A stretch of DNA of 64,000 nucleotides from positions 1,782,304 through 1,846,303 of the forward strand of contig CP099847.1 of NCBI GenBank assembly GCA_030062745.1, written 5' to 3'. Positions 21,666-34,019 of this stretch are shown piece by piece. Both the position numbers and the translations under genes were made by a program. The DNA is from Capitulum mitella (Eukaryota; Arthropoda; Thecostraca; Pollicipedomorpha; Pollicipedidae). Each line of letters begins with the position of its first letter. Positions within the stretch are counted from its first letter, which is position 1. A model generated the notes under the pieces. The model did no database searches, was not told where the DNA came from, and saw only the letters and a program-made list of their open reading frames with translations.

Positions 21666-24600
21666 GGCGCCGGCCGAACGAGCCGTCCCGGCGCCGAGAT
21701 TGAACCGGCCGAACATTAATTCCGCGGCCATCGAGCGGTGCCCGGCTGCGGCCCGCCATTCAGCCGGGCCGCACCTGTTGTTTCCGGCCGACGCGCTGCG
21801 GAATTGGGCCGCCCTGCCACCCCCCCCCCACGCCGCCCCCGGTCACGAAGCCGCACACGGCGCCACCACGAGGGGAGGCTCCGTGGCCGGCGGTTCGCCC
21901 GGGCTTCACGGCAGATGGACGCGTCTTGATATGGACCAGTGGAGGACCGGGGAGAACCTCCTCTGTGTGCCTTCGTGGATGTGTTTCGGGTGGGGTGGAC
22001 CCCCTTTTCCTACTGCTGGAGTGGTAGGCAGGATTGCCTTTTCATGTCCATGTGATCCAGTTCTATTCATCTTTTTCATCAATTTCACATCTTATTTCCC
22101 TTTTTGATCTTATTTCTACAGAATATACCACTCCGAGGTCATCTTTTCATCCTTTATGTCGTCAGTGATTACCTAGGCCTTGTAAGCAAGCCAAAACAAA
22201 CCACCAGATTTTTCATGTTGTCGGCTGGTTGATTAGTGGTGAGGACTGAGGAGGGACTCTGAATATTTATGCGTTCCGCAAAGTTTGTCTTTTTTTGCAG
22301 AACGTCATAATGTGGGACAACAAAAACAGCACAGAAATTTCCGTCGACATCTTTTTCTGAATTAATTACTGTAGTCGGGCAGTCTTTTCCAGAGCGAACC
22401 GCTGTGGTTATGCCAGCAACATCCGTCTCAAGTGCAACTAGAAAACACACAAGTCGGTTAGGGTTTCGGAACGTCTGGAGAATGGATATTAGCTGGTAGG
22501 TCAAAGTTTAAATGCTGACTCATTTTCATCATGCATTATTTTGCTGCAGTGAACAACGCATGCCATTGTTTTTAGTTTCTCCCTTAACATCGATGTAATG
22601 TCTGAAACAAGAAACTCGGAGATATTAATTTGACATACTGGATTATAGCATCATCTTAGCCGAAAATGACGGACCTGTTTTTAACGCACGACCGAGACAA
22701 CCAATCATTCTGCTTTTTCGCAACCGCCTCGCGCTGCAGCCAAAAAACCTGACAACTTAACAGGGCACCAACTCGTTGTCAATACGGAAGACAGGAGGCC
22801 AAATTGGTGTGGCGGCCACCGTCGAAGAGGGCCGCTTCCGCGCTCAGCGGCGCGGCCGACCGGACCGGGAATTTGATCGAAATCGATACCAATCTTTCCG
22901 CAAAATGGAGAGGGGGCCCGAGCGCCGGCAGGCTTCCGAACGGAGCGAAACAGAAGGTTAGTGGGCCATAGGCATTAGGCCATCTGGCGAATCCAGAGCG
23001 GACTATGCCGCCGCCGACGGCATATGGAGCAGTCGGAGCCGGCGAGAAAAATATGGCTCTTCCTCAGCGAAGCATCAAATAAGCGCTGTCGGTGGGCGCG
23101 CTCGGCTGATCCACCAGCAGAGAGCTGGAGCGACGCGCTCCGAACCCTCTCCAGACGGAACGGGGCGGCAGACACCAAACGAGGCGCCTCCCTCGCAGGA
23201 GACTAATGGTACCGCTGATCGAGCCCGGCAAAAATAGAACAGAAATCTCCTTTGCCGCACGAGTTATTTGCAGCGTAATGCATCGTTGTATATTTATTTC
23301 GTCCCTTTTACACGTGACCAGATGTATGATAATGCAGCAGCTGCTATAACAAAAAACGGAGGACTGGCCAGAGGAGAAAGAGACGAGGAAGATGCAAGCA
23401 ATACGATCTCAGTGCACAAGACTCGTACAGGACAGAAATTAGCTGAGGGGCCACTAAAGACAGCGGCATGCCCGTAATGGGAGACAATCCATGAATAGGT
23501 CACGTCTCATTGATGTGAAACATGTCCACGTCATTTCCGCGTCTGAGTTACGTTTGGCCTGTAGCAGAAATGGCCGGAAATTCTTGTGCAAAACACTGTT
23601 AGGTAGCACGAAAGTTCTGCTAGCCTTGACTTCAACAGCACCGCAAAGTTGCTGTGATGGTAAGAAGGATAGGGGAACAGATATTTACACTCCAGCAGCC
23701 CAGTCTCGAAGGCCGTTGGTCGATGGGTCCCGAAAGACGCACCGTGTCCGACTGGGCCGAAAGGATCTTCGGCCAGACCGGATGCCGATGTCCTGGTAGG
23801 AAATTGAGATGTCCCAGATGACTAGTCGCGGTGACGGATGGTCGCGTCGTTGTACTAGTAGTGCCCGGTCTCTCAGGCAGTGTCCGCATGACCCCAGCTG
23901 GGATGTCGGAAGACTGGTGTTTTTGTTTCAAAAGCTCGGACGTTAGACGCTCCATGTTTTTTCCGCCGTGTAGCTCCGGAATCAAAAGATGCAGGGTCGT
24001 GAAATTTCCAGTTCTCATCGATCTTATCGGACGGAGACGAAGTCGACTTAAAAAAATATATAATACCGGAAGCATGTCTGAATAAATGTGCCCCGCCAAA
24101 TTAAAACTAAAAAGTAAACCAGCGAGGCGCGATGATTAAACAATGGAAAATGTAACCGGCGCCGTTAAAAAAATCAACATTGGTTTGCATTGGAGTTTTT
24201 CCTCTCGTTCTCCCTAGCATGGTGTTTTTCATTAATTAACTTAATGATCTCCTTTAGCGACATTCACACAGCAGTCTGACAAGATGACTGTGTTTGGCAC
24301 TCTTGCGTTTCGAGTTTTTTCTTTTTAAAGACGATTTAAGGTCCTCGCACAGCCAGTTCAAGTTGCAATAAAGCAAGACGAACGACGTTTCCAATGACAA
24401 TTTAGCGACGTCCAGGAGATCAAGTGGATATTCACACATCTAGCAGGTAGCAACTTACACGTAGAAGGGCACAATAAGGGGATGTCGAGGCAGATATTAA
24501 TCCCATACCATTTGTTTGAAACCCAGTATGAGGTCGGATTGAATAAATTGTCTCGAAATGTGCCAGTAAGTAACCTTTTGGGCCGCGGAAATCCTCTTGA

Positions 24601-27128
24601 TTTCTTCCCTATCATGAACCATATTTTCCCTACAGCGCGGCTGACATCCTCAGATTTCACTTGTCGAGCAGGCAAGTCCTGCAGATAGACATCCAAAGAA
24701 CAACTCGCTAAAATAGTTAGGAAGATTTCAGCTCGGCAGTTTTCCCCGCAACTTTTACAAATGGATCCGAATCGATTACTGAACCTGTGCGACGAAATGC
24801 ACCATTGCACCGTTTTGCCATCGTGACCGTAACAGTGTTAGTAAACATGCATGTAACAAATCAAATATTTTCCATTTGTTCTTCCTTGGCTGGATAGGGA
24901 GGCTCGACGCGTTTTGGGAATGAGTTCAACTAGATACCTTCGGCTTTGCCATTCCTGAATTTAGTCGGTACAGATAATATCGGTGACTGCAAATGCGCTT
25001 TGGTCCTGTCGTTGTGTGTGGTACTACAGGTTTCGCGATAAGAATGCGTTCGCTGGCAGACGCATGGCTGGATATTCCGAAAACTGCTAGAGGGGTGTGA
25101 GTTTCCAGCTAGAATCCCAGACAATTCTTTCCACTCATTGCCATCGGTCTAATGTTAAAATCTCTGGAGAGTGAAATTCTAGATCCTTCTATTCCCTCAG
25201 CCCCGAATCTCCAGCCGTAGGATCTCCAGCTCAGCGTTTTCGTCGGGATCTCGTTGCTGGCATAACAGGCTGGTGGATCTCTTCGTCGTTGGAGACCGGC
25301 TGATACAGAAGCCCTATGGCCGTCGGGCCGAACTGGTGGACGATTTTTCTTCCGGTGCCACTGGCGCGACCCGCTAATCAGCTGACTGCTGAGACTAAAC
25401 CGGCGCGCCGGTTTACGTGACCCGACTGAAATCGCCCCGGGCAATCAAAGCTCAGCGAAAAGAAACCGAGGCCGGCCTGCAGATGACCAGCAATGTTTGG
25501 ACCCGTTTGACCGGACCCAGAGTCCGACTTCGGAGGCGACCCCACTCAACTGTCAGCGCTGAAGTTAGGACAGGAGCGGGTACGGAGCAGACGGTTAAAA
25601 GAGAATGGGTCAAATATTTTCTGCGTTTACATATTCAGATTTGATCAATCAAAATCAGGAACAAAATGGGCATTGTCTTTCTTCCATGAACTCGAAAGAC
25701 CTGTTGCCAATCGTTATATTCCGCAACAAGATGAATAAAGAAACAAAGCTTGTCCTATTCTGCTTATCTTACAGGATTTCCATGCGCAGCTGCGTCATTA
25801 ATCTAACATAATAATTATTAAGGCAAACATAATTATTAATCTTGAAAATCAATATCGCACTTGAAAACAGACCCTTCAAATTGCGGGAAGAAAAAGAACA
25901 TCCCACGTTCATCCCGATTTTGTTTGACCATGGGATCTGTTTGGAGATACAACCTGCTGAGCTGATCAGTTTCTCAGAACCACGGGCACTCGACAAGTAG
26001 TGCAGCCTCGTTTGGCCAACGTCGTCACGTGACCGCAGAAGGCCGACCATCACTGTCGGTGGCTATTCTGATGTTCGGCTCTCATAAACGGGCTGCAGAT
26101 CCGGCGGTGTCCGTCCGACATCGTCCATCCGTTGTCGGTAATCTGCCGGCGGGTGTGCTGATTTACCGCGTTGCGCTGATGTACTGCGATAATCACTGCG
26201 GCCCGCCCCCGGCTTAACGGGTCGGGCTGGACGCCCCAGGGTCGGGTCGGCGTTTCTCGCGCGGTAGGAAGCCGGATTTTCCGCCCGATATTCCGCAAAT
26301 AAATCGGCGAGGAAAGTTAACTTGCTGATCCGTTATTCTTCTTCAGAATTTCCAAGCCGAGGGTGCCCTTTTAGACCGTCTTGTCTTGGACGTGATCTCG
26401 TGTTTGACCAGTGACCGAATGTAAACGCAGATGCTTAGTGCGTGAATGAAGATTGCAAAGTTTGAAACGTGAACAATGCGGAAGCGCCACCAGCAATTGA
26501 AATCCACCCTGTCTGCCCAACAGTTGGAGTTCACTATATCATTCGGAACCACGCTCGGACCAAGAGATAAATTCGAGATTCGGCCGTATCTCACCAGAAA
26601 GACAAAAGTCATAGACCAAAAACGAACGCGGCGTCCGGCCGACGGCACGGCCGGGTGGCTCAAGTTCCATGAGTCTGCCGCGGCCGAGCCGTGACAGGAC
26701 TACACGGCAGTCCCTGCTCACGCGCAGAGCGTCGTAAATCGAGCGCAAGGCCTGTACATTAAGGGGATCGGTCGCAGTCTGAGAGGTGCGGCGAGCACCT
26801 GCATTCCAAGACGCCCGGACGCCGAGCGGGAGCGATGCGGCACGGTACTCGGCAGATCGGCTGTAAAGCCGTAACGCTCCGAAATCCCGGGCCGAAATGT
26901 TTCGCTACAATGCCAGCCTGAACTGACAGGCCTGCCGCGTCCAGCCCTGTTCAAAATGGACGGCGGATCTCTGTTTAAGAGCCGTCGAAGATCGCGGACC
27001 TATGAGATTTCGAAGTGGTCGTAATGGCCAGCCAGAACACTGCTAGTGTTGAACGAGCGATCCTGAAAACAGCATTTCTCAATGCATTAAAAATTAATAT
27101 GTATATCAATCTACATACATATCCGTCC

Positions 27129-27147
27129 ATATATATGTATATATGTA

Positions 27148-27223
<76 letters not shown>
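27129..27223. repeat. (TA)n microsatellite, copy 1
   Basis: About 95 bp of TA with a few TG interruptions at the left. The corresponding tract in copy 2 is about 51 bp. Confidence 0.95.
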
Positions 27224-27225
<2 letters not shown>

Positions 27226-27925
27226 ACTGAAAGATGACTCATCCGGTTTTTCAAAACGAAAAAAAACACTGCCTAAATTTAAGGAAAATGTGTATCTGTT
27301 ATGGTAACGATGACTTTTCCCCTTATTTCTTCACAAGATCACAGCAAGTCACAGCAATATGTGTAGCTGGTTTGCACCTAGATACATTTCCAACAGCAAC
27401 CGGCGCATCTGCCTCGCGACGGCCACGACGAGAGCTTCCGCAGCCCGGCGTTTGGAGATGCATTTGACACGTCGCCGGCGCGCTGGAGGGAGGGACGTCG
27501 CCGCGGGCTGGAGGGAGGGACGGCGCCGCGCCGGCGCTGCCAGAAATCCATTACCGCGCTGGCATCTGGCGGCTTCCGCGGGCGGCGAGCGGCGGCCGGC
27601 CGCCGTCCCGCCGACGGCTGCCTCCCGGGTCTCGAGGCTCGGGGTCCCACGGCTCGGGGCCAGCGGGACCCGGCTGACCGACTGAGTAGACCGACTGCCG
27701 CACCCCCCGGTCCAAATCGCCCGGCGCTCGCCGGGTACGAGGCGCGTCCGGGAACGGCTAGCAGCCGGCCTGCCTTCCGCGTCTGGCGCTGTGAGCCATT
27801 AGCCGCACCCCCACAGAAGTTCACGTGCGATCGACGGAGCGCCGAGGCAGCTGGGAAGTTTGTCGAGCTCCGGCTCCTGTTATTTGCCTAGGGCTGAAGA
27901 GCGCGCTCCTGGTCATGAGCCGCAT

Positions 27926-27954
27926 TCTCTCTCTCTCTCTCTCTGTGTGTGTGT
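27926..27954. repeat. (CT)n(GT)n dinucleotide tract, copy 1
   Basis: A CT run followed by a GT run. In copy 2 (62311-62332) the same place is almost entirely GT. Confidence 0.9.
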
Positions 27955-28929
27955 TCCTCTCCTTCCTTGCATGCGACGTACCCGCCTCGATAATGTCGGC
28001 TGAGTTAATCGCGTGGTTGATTTAGACGTCAGCCTTCTGTGAAGCTAACTGTCGTCCCTACATCGGAATTTTGCAACAGCGGAATTTGTTCAAATAACTA
28101 CGGTTTTATCACTGTTGTACGGTATTATGAAGTGGTGGACGAGAATGGCCCAAATTTCTGTGAGTGTGACGGCTGGATTTGGCAGTGATAAAGTTCACGT
28201 GAGGTTGCTGCACGACTTTACGATGAATTTGCGCGAAATGCTAATTTTCAGCTCGGCCTGAACTGTGGCAGCTGACGCAGAGTTCACTCAAACAAGGGAA
28301 GGCATTCAGGCAAAAAAATCCAGCCGAAGTTCTCCTCGTTTTGAGCAGTCTGGCTCAACGGCTGAAAATCTGATAATTCCAGGCCATATGTAATATGCAT
28401 GCTGGACTTTGCCAATATGCAGGAGCTGATTCAGATTTAGCGACGTAACTTATCTCGTGGTAGGCAAGTCGGAACTCATTTTCGAGGTTTCTTAGAATTT
28501 ACTGGCACCTCGAGCCAAGCACTGCTCTTTCGTCATATTCTTACCTCGACTGCGGCGTAGCTGTTTTCGTGGCGCCGTCATAGTTGGCAACTAAATAATT
28601 CTGTGGTCTAAGAAGCAGCTGGAAATATAATAAGAAGTGCCAGAACGCAACGAAAAATTCGGCGACAAATTCTGCAACGTTCAGAAAAAGTACCTATCGT
28701 GGACGTCGGTGAGCGGAACACGGACACCAGCGCGTCACTACATTGTTATGGATTGCTGTCGGCCTGCTGAGTCCATGCTCTTGCATCCGACCAGCACCTT
28801 CACCAGCGCTCCACGATCGTTCGTTCGTTCGACGATCGTTGCACGTTTCCATACAACGTCAGGCGCATTTTCTGCCAGCTACGCTGAAAACTCTGCGTCG
28901 AACGAGACGACCGGGATGCAGAGCCGGAA

Positions 28930-29063
28930 CGCCAGCTGACCAAGGATGACTGCGGCGGATAACGGCGTGGCGTAACAGAGCCGGACCGCCAGCTGACCAA
29001 GGATGGCTGCGGCGGAGAGCGGCGTGGCGTAACAGAGCCGGACCGCGGCGGGAGCGGGGTGGC
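28930..29063. repeat. 57-bp VNTR, copy 1 (about 2.3 units)
   Basis: Units starting CGCCAGCTGACCAAGGATG at 28930 and 28987, then a partial unit. The same repeat is expanded in copy 2. Confidence 0.9.
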
Positions 29064-29350
29064 CGCGGACGGCAGCCGGGACGGAGTGCCACTGATCACC
29101 GCCGACGGCGTGAGACCGCGCTGATTAACGGAGCTGACCCAATAGGCGCCGCCGGCGGCGGTGTCGGCCCGCTGCCCCGGCTGACAAACGGAACTGACCC
29201 CGATCGCCGGGCCGTCGGCTGTGGAGGTCCGTCCGTGTCCGACGCCGGCCGCTCGCGGCGGAACCGCCGGGGCGCCGGCCGTCACCTGGCCTCGGGACGG
29301 TCGGAGTGAACGGCGTCCAGGCATCGTGTGACTCCCCCGGCGTCCCACCG

Positions 29351-31619
29351 GAGCTCGTGTCCGGCCTGGTGACGTCTGCCGGCTGCTGCGTCAGCTGACG
29401 TCACCCCGCCTCCTGCCAGCGGGAGGGGGGGGGGCTCGGCAGGCGGTCCCCGGGGTCCTCCCGGCTGCCTCAGCCGGCAGTCGAGCCGGACCGGCGTCAA
29501 ATTGCCAGTGACGTCCGCAGCGGGTCCGGCTACTTACCGGCCGAGCCTGGTGTCGGCTGGAGGCGGCCGTGTCCCTGGTGTTCGCTGGAGGCGGAGATGT
29601 CTGCCGTGCCAGGTCCACCGGCACAGCCACCAGCGCGGAGTCCGCGACACATGCAACAGCCATGGTGACGGCCTGCATGCAAACTTGCCTGCATGCGACT
29701 TTGTGGATTATACTAATCGCCGCAGACAGAAATTAGTATGTCCTTGCCCGAGAAGGAAATAATAAAGCAATTCAGCAAAAAAAAACTACAAATCTGTCTA
29801 TAATTCATCGCTTGCGTTCTACGGCTACCTAACTCTAAAGACTGCAGTACCGATAACCGCGACTGACATGATTCATACGGCATAGTTCATTATTTTTTTG
29901 CGGTCTTTAAAACCAAAGGGGTCCCTGAGGCCATCCGTAACATGTTTTATGTTGCAGTGTTTGCAAAAGGTCAATTCTGGTAGCGTATTCCTCAACATGG
30001 CAATTGGTTTCGTAAAACGGCATTCCACTACGTAGCTCGAAGTTACCGAATCTTCCCTAATAATTTATCAAGGCATGTGTCACAAACTATGGAGTACATT
30101 TAGCCTCTCATGTTCTGGAAACCAGCGGCGGCGCCACGGGTTCAGAACGACAGAAGCAAATATTTTCGAGTTTTTCCTTGCCATGCGCTCCCATTGGGAT
30201 AATGCTCGAGCTAAAGGAGAGGGGGAGCGGCTGGTATTCCCGATGCGCCCCCCCCCCGTCGCACTAGCAATGTTACCACCATTGCTAGAAGCTATTAACG
30301 TCGATAGCCCGGCTCTCACCAATTGGCATAGATTACCATTAGCCGGCCTCCGACAGAAATATATATGGAAATGGAAAACTTCCAGCGCCACGGGACGGGA
30401 GCAACATGAAACCATTGAAAGTTCCTGCTTCACGAGCGTCGTCACATGCAAAGGTCAATCACTGTTGCCTGCTTGGTTACCTACTACTTATCGACCAGCT
30501 GCCGACCAGGGAAAACCATGCCAATTTCGTGGCTTATAAGAAGATCACTTGACAGGGACCACGGCTTTGATAAGTGCTTAATTATCGGACGAAGCGTGAT
30601 TTCACTGTTAGCTGTAAACGATCTTACTGGACAAAATTCCGCTTCATAGGACGTCTCAGTAATCAGTAAGCAAATTATTAATCCGGAAGAGGAAAACATT
30701 TGGCAGAATCGCGGTCACTCTAATCATGCAATCCACTGCATCGAGAAAAGTAGCCCAAGGTCGAGTTAACGTACTCGCCCCCTCTGTAGAGACGCGACGT
30801 CACGGCTCTCGGGTTCGACCGATTTCTGCACCGCATCGCATACGCCCGCGCTAAAACGAACGACACACCGGGCTATGTAATGCAGCCGGCGCATTCGGCA
30901 GTATTTCTGGAGGACACTATTGCCGCCGCCGATAATGGATCGGTCGCGTCGGGCCAAAATCGATGCGGGTGAATAATGTGCGTTGCCCGGGCCTGTCGCC
31001 GGCGCGCGTCACCCGGCAGACGCCATCGACCGCATCCTGCGCGGCATCACAATTAGGCCGACTGTCGCTGGATTTGGGCAGCGCCGCGACGCGCCGATAG
31101 CCTTGGCAACCCAGGAAAGGCGTGAGCAAAGTGCTGGGCATCGGCAAGGCTGGAAGCGCTGCACAGGAGTGCGCGAAGCGTCGGCAGCGCGAACGAAACT
31201 GACAGCGTCACGCGGAACTGAGAGAGGTGTTGTGCAACGAAAAACACGTGACGGTATTACGGGACGGAACAAAGCGCTGCGAAGCCGGAGAGTGAAATCT
31301 TTACAACGGCGCCAGCGAAGTGCATGGAGCGTCAATAAAACTGGCCGCCTCACACGCGAGTGAGCAGCGCCGAGAAAAAAGGAAAAAGAAACGCCTACAG
31401 CATCAACAGTCTCACATGGCAGCGGACGAATGGATCGACAAAAGCGAACCCGACGAAGCTGCTGCACAGGCAGACGAGAGGAAGTGGGTGCGTCTCCAGT
31501 CTCGTGAACCGAGTGAGAAGATCGACATCGCGCGTCACCTCGACTCTTCTCAGTGCCCCTCCACCGTTCCCGCCGAGTGACCGCTGACCCGCGACCACTG
31601 ACTGGCCCACAGCCGCAGA
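29351..31619. other. Non-coding stretch without recognised gene
   Basis: Starts with a GC-rich island (to about 29650, with a TGACGTCA at 29396-29403), then AT-rich DNA, then another GC-rich stretch from about 30960. Several open frames exist, but none carries a domain I recognise. Confidence 0.5.
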
Positions 31620-31925
31620 CCGTCTGACCGTCCGACCCTCTGACCCTCTGACCCACGGCCTGCTGACTCTCTGACCCTCTGACCCTCGGCCTGCTGACCC
31701 TATGACCCTCTGACCCGCGGCCTGCTGACCCTCTGACCTGCGGCCTGCTGACCCTTTGACCCTCGGCCTGCTGACCATCTGACCTGCAGCCTGCTGACTC
31801 CCTGACCCGTAGCCTGCTGACTCTCTGACCCTTTGACCCTCGGCCTGCTGACTCCCTGACCCGTAGCCTGCTGGCTCTCTGACCCTTTGACCCTCAGCCT
31901 GCTGACCCCCTGACCCGCGGCCGGC
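31620..31925. repeat. Imperfect GACCCTCTGACC minisatellite
   Basis: About 300 bp built from GACCCTYTGACCC and GCGGCCTGCTGAC modules in varying order, with a longer module of roughly 55 bp repeated near 31790-31900. It underlies a 305-residue Gln/Gly/Arg/Ser-rich open frame on the minus strand (31395-32312), which I do not call a gene. Confidence 0.9.
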
Positions 31926-32330
31926 TTGTCGTCTGGCTGTCTGATCCGCGGCCGCTGATCGCGGAACAGTCGGCCAGGCCTCGCCGTGACCGGGCCGTGA
32001 CGGATCCGCGCTCGTCACGCGGCGGCCGCTCGTTACGCCGACGGTGCAGAATATCTGCCGACGCAGCCGACGCCACCCGCCCCCGCCGCGTTGGCTCCGC
32101 TGCCAAGCCGGCCTGCGGCGGTCGCCCACCGGCTGCATTTGCATGATCCGGTTTGGGTGGCTCCTGCTCGGCCTGAGCGCCGTGACGTCACTCTCCGTCG
32201 TCCCTGGGCGGCCGCCCGTTGCTGTGACGTCAGCGGGGACCTCAGGGGCCACACCCCTCCTTCGAGCCGACCGACGGCGACCGAAACCGGGTAGTTTCAT
32301 GAATTGTCGCACCTCTGTGAATTAACTCAC
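31926..32330. promoter_or_regulatory. GC-rich island with two full CRE octamers
   Basis: CpG-rich DNA with TGACGTCA at 32183-32190 and 32225-32232. It could be a promoter or CpG island. No transcription unit is visible beside it, so the function is inferred. Confidence 0.3.
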
Positions 32331-33132
32331 TCGCAAGTGGCGGCCGCATGCTCGGCGGATCCAGATGGAAGAGGAGAGAATCGTCCGTGGACCTCGCCAG
32401 ATGCCTAAGGCTGGTAGAACGTTTAATTAATATTTAGGATGTGAATAATTTTGTTTTTGTGTCAAGAATGCATTCCTCTCGAGAGTGATTAAAATGCGAA
32501 GGAGGGAAATGAAATCTCGTGCACTGCATTTAAGAAGAAGTTTCAACGTTTACCGCCCTCTCAATTCTCTTCCGAAGACTGTCGACTGGGTCCGGTCCTG
32601 GTTGCGTGCCTTTGGACCCTACTAATATTGTCCGCGGTAATATTGCTTTCCCCAAATGTCAGTCTCAGAAGGGATCAAGTTTTAGTTTCGGAGCACGAAC
32701 TCAGAAATGAGGTCAAGCCCGCTGGACTGCATATTTAACGCGTGCTATTGTGCCTCCAGGCCGAGTTAGCTGAAATGCATACGGCGCTACTTTAATGGAT
32801 CAACCTCTGTTTGAAATCGTAGTAAATACTTGGACAGGCAAAGGAAGAAACGGTTGGATATAAGCACACGGTACCAGTGTGCTTAATTAGACACCTGTTG
32901 TTGGCTTAGAGGTAAAAAAGACAAAACGAAACAAAAGAAAGAAATTAAACACACTGAAATGGATTGGGACATACCGTTCTTCATGTCATGATGTTGACCC
33001 TCGCCCGTGCAGGGGGTGATGCAATCTCCCTGTTGTTTTCCCGAGCATACCTTTCGAACAGTTTGTTTGATCCATCCGAAACTTCTTGTACCTTCTGAAG
33101 TATCCTTATCTTATGGCGACTTTTTCTTCTAC
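32331..33132. other. Non-coding stretch without recognised gene
   Basis: AT-rich, unremarkable DNA leading up to the X-box/CRE site. Confidence 0.5.
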
Positions 33133-33160
33133 GTTGCCATGGTAACGAGCTATGACGTCA
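33133..33160. promoter_or_regulatory. RFX X-box next to full CRE
   Basis: GTTGCCATGGTAAC (33133-33146) is a near-ideal RFX-factor X-box (two half-sites GTTGCC and GGTAAC). Six bases further is the palindromic CRE TGACGTCA (33153-33160). A CpG-rich stretch with CCGT repeats follows (33190-33540). The arrangement looks like a promoter core. The sites are seen in the sequence; the function is inferred. Confidence 0.45.
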
Positions 33161-33340
33161 TAACTAGAATCATGTCAGCCGCTTTCGCGCGCCAACGCGG
33201 CCGGTTTACAACGGTCTCAGTTTTGTCCCACTGTTTGACGGTTGGAGGGCACAAATGTAAGAGGGCTGCGCGGCTCGAACGTGCTGCTCATCCTCTTTTG
33301 AATGCAAGGTCGGCCGCCCTGGCCGGTGCCAGTTCGTGCC

Positions 33341-33383
33341 GGTCCGTCCGTCCGTGTTCCGTCCGTCCCGGGCCGGTCCGTGC
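33341..33383. repeat. CCGT-rich short repeat
   Basis: Imperfect CCGT/CCGGT units in a GC-rich stretch after the X-box/CRE site. Confidence 0.6.
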
Positions 33384-33780
33384 CGGCGCCCAGCGGGTGT
33401 AGGGTACCTGGGCCGGCGTGGCGCCGGTCCGGACGTGTGCGGATTGGTCAAGGCGTCGCTGGTCACGTGGTGTGCAGTCGAGGTCGGGTCGCCGGGTCGC
33501 GGGAAGCGTGGAGTCTGGAAACTGGGTTCGGGCGGCGCGGGCGTAATGGAGTCGTACCAAGTAGGGCTGAAATAGAGCTGTAGGTAAATGTGTTCGAAAC
33601 AGAAGACCACGCTTACACAAATGCAATAAAATATGTATTAATGGACTATAGCTGTGTGTTCTATCAGATTATACATGGATTTTATAGGCATATACTCATT
33701 GGCAAGATTATCGAGGGTGTAAACTGAGGTCATGGGCTACTGTAGGAAACGCGTTACTCGTTATCTTTGAGAATGCCATA

Positions 33781-34017
33781 GGGAACAGGTATCACAAAAC
33801 AACCTGCAAATTCGGATTTCTTGATGTGTAAGACATCTTTTATTTCATCAAAATAAGATGCAATGCAGCGAACGCCCGACTTCCGCTCCGACGGGCGCAT
33901 CGGCGTCGGGCGCGGAAGTTGGGCGTTCGCTGCATTGCGCCTTATTTTGATGAAATAAAAGATTTTTTGCACATCAAGAAATCCGAATTTACAGGTTGTT
34001 TTGTGATACCTGTTCCC
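33781..34017. mobile_element. 237-bp foldback MITE flanked by TA
   Basis: Two arms of about 118 bp are near-perfect reverse complements (GGGAACAGGTATCACAAAAC at the left, its complement at the right) and meet at a GC-rich centre near 33899. TA flanks each end (33779-33780 and 34018-34019), as in Tc1/mariner-type insertions. The whole element can fold into a single long hairpin. No coding capacity. Confidence 0.85.
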
Positions 34018-34019
34018 TA

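Larger units (their letters stand above)
18232..29350. repeat. Large duplicated block, copy 1 (11.1 kb)
   Basis: Aligns collinearly with 53198-64000 over its whole length. In stretches I compared by eye the copies differ at roughly 2-4% of bases plus indels, mainly at the VNTRs and the (TA)n tract. It holds AT-rich and GC-rich islands (for example about 18900-19330, 22780-23200, 27400-27800 and 29040-29350) but no recognisable gene. Short reading frames in it change residues freely between copies. Confidence 0.95.

Noticed and set aside
20419-21703. Open frames up to 191 codons across the 53-bp VNTR
   Set aside because: The unit length is not a multiple of 3, so the frame rotates. The same peptides appear in all three frames, and the equivalent array in copy 2 is full of stops.
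24358-24810. 150-codon minus-strand frame kept open in both copies (also 58818-59303)
   Set aside because: Most differences between the copies are replacement changes, including Cys/Phe, Ser/Leu and Trp/Ser swaps. No domain is recognisable and no splice or start context is seen.
26343-26663. 106-codon minus-strand frame present in both copies (also 60841-61161)
   Set aside because: Same reason: replacement changes dominate and there is no known motif.
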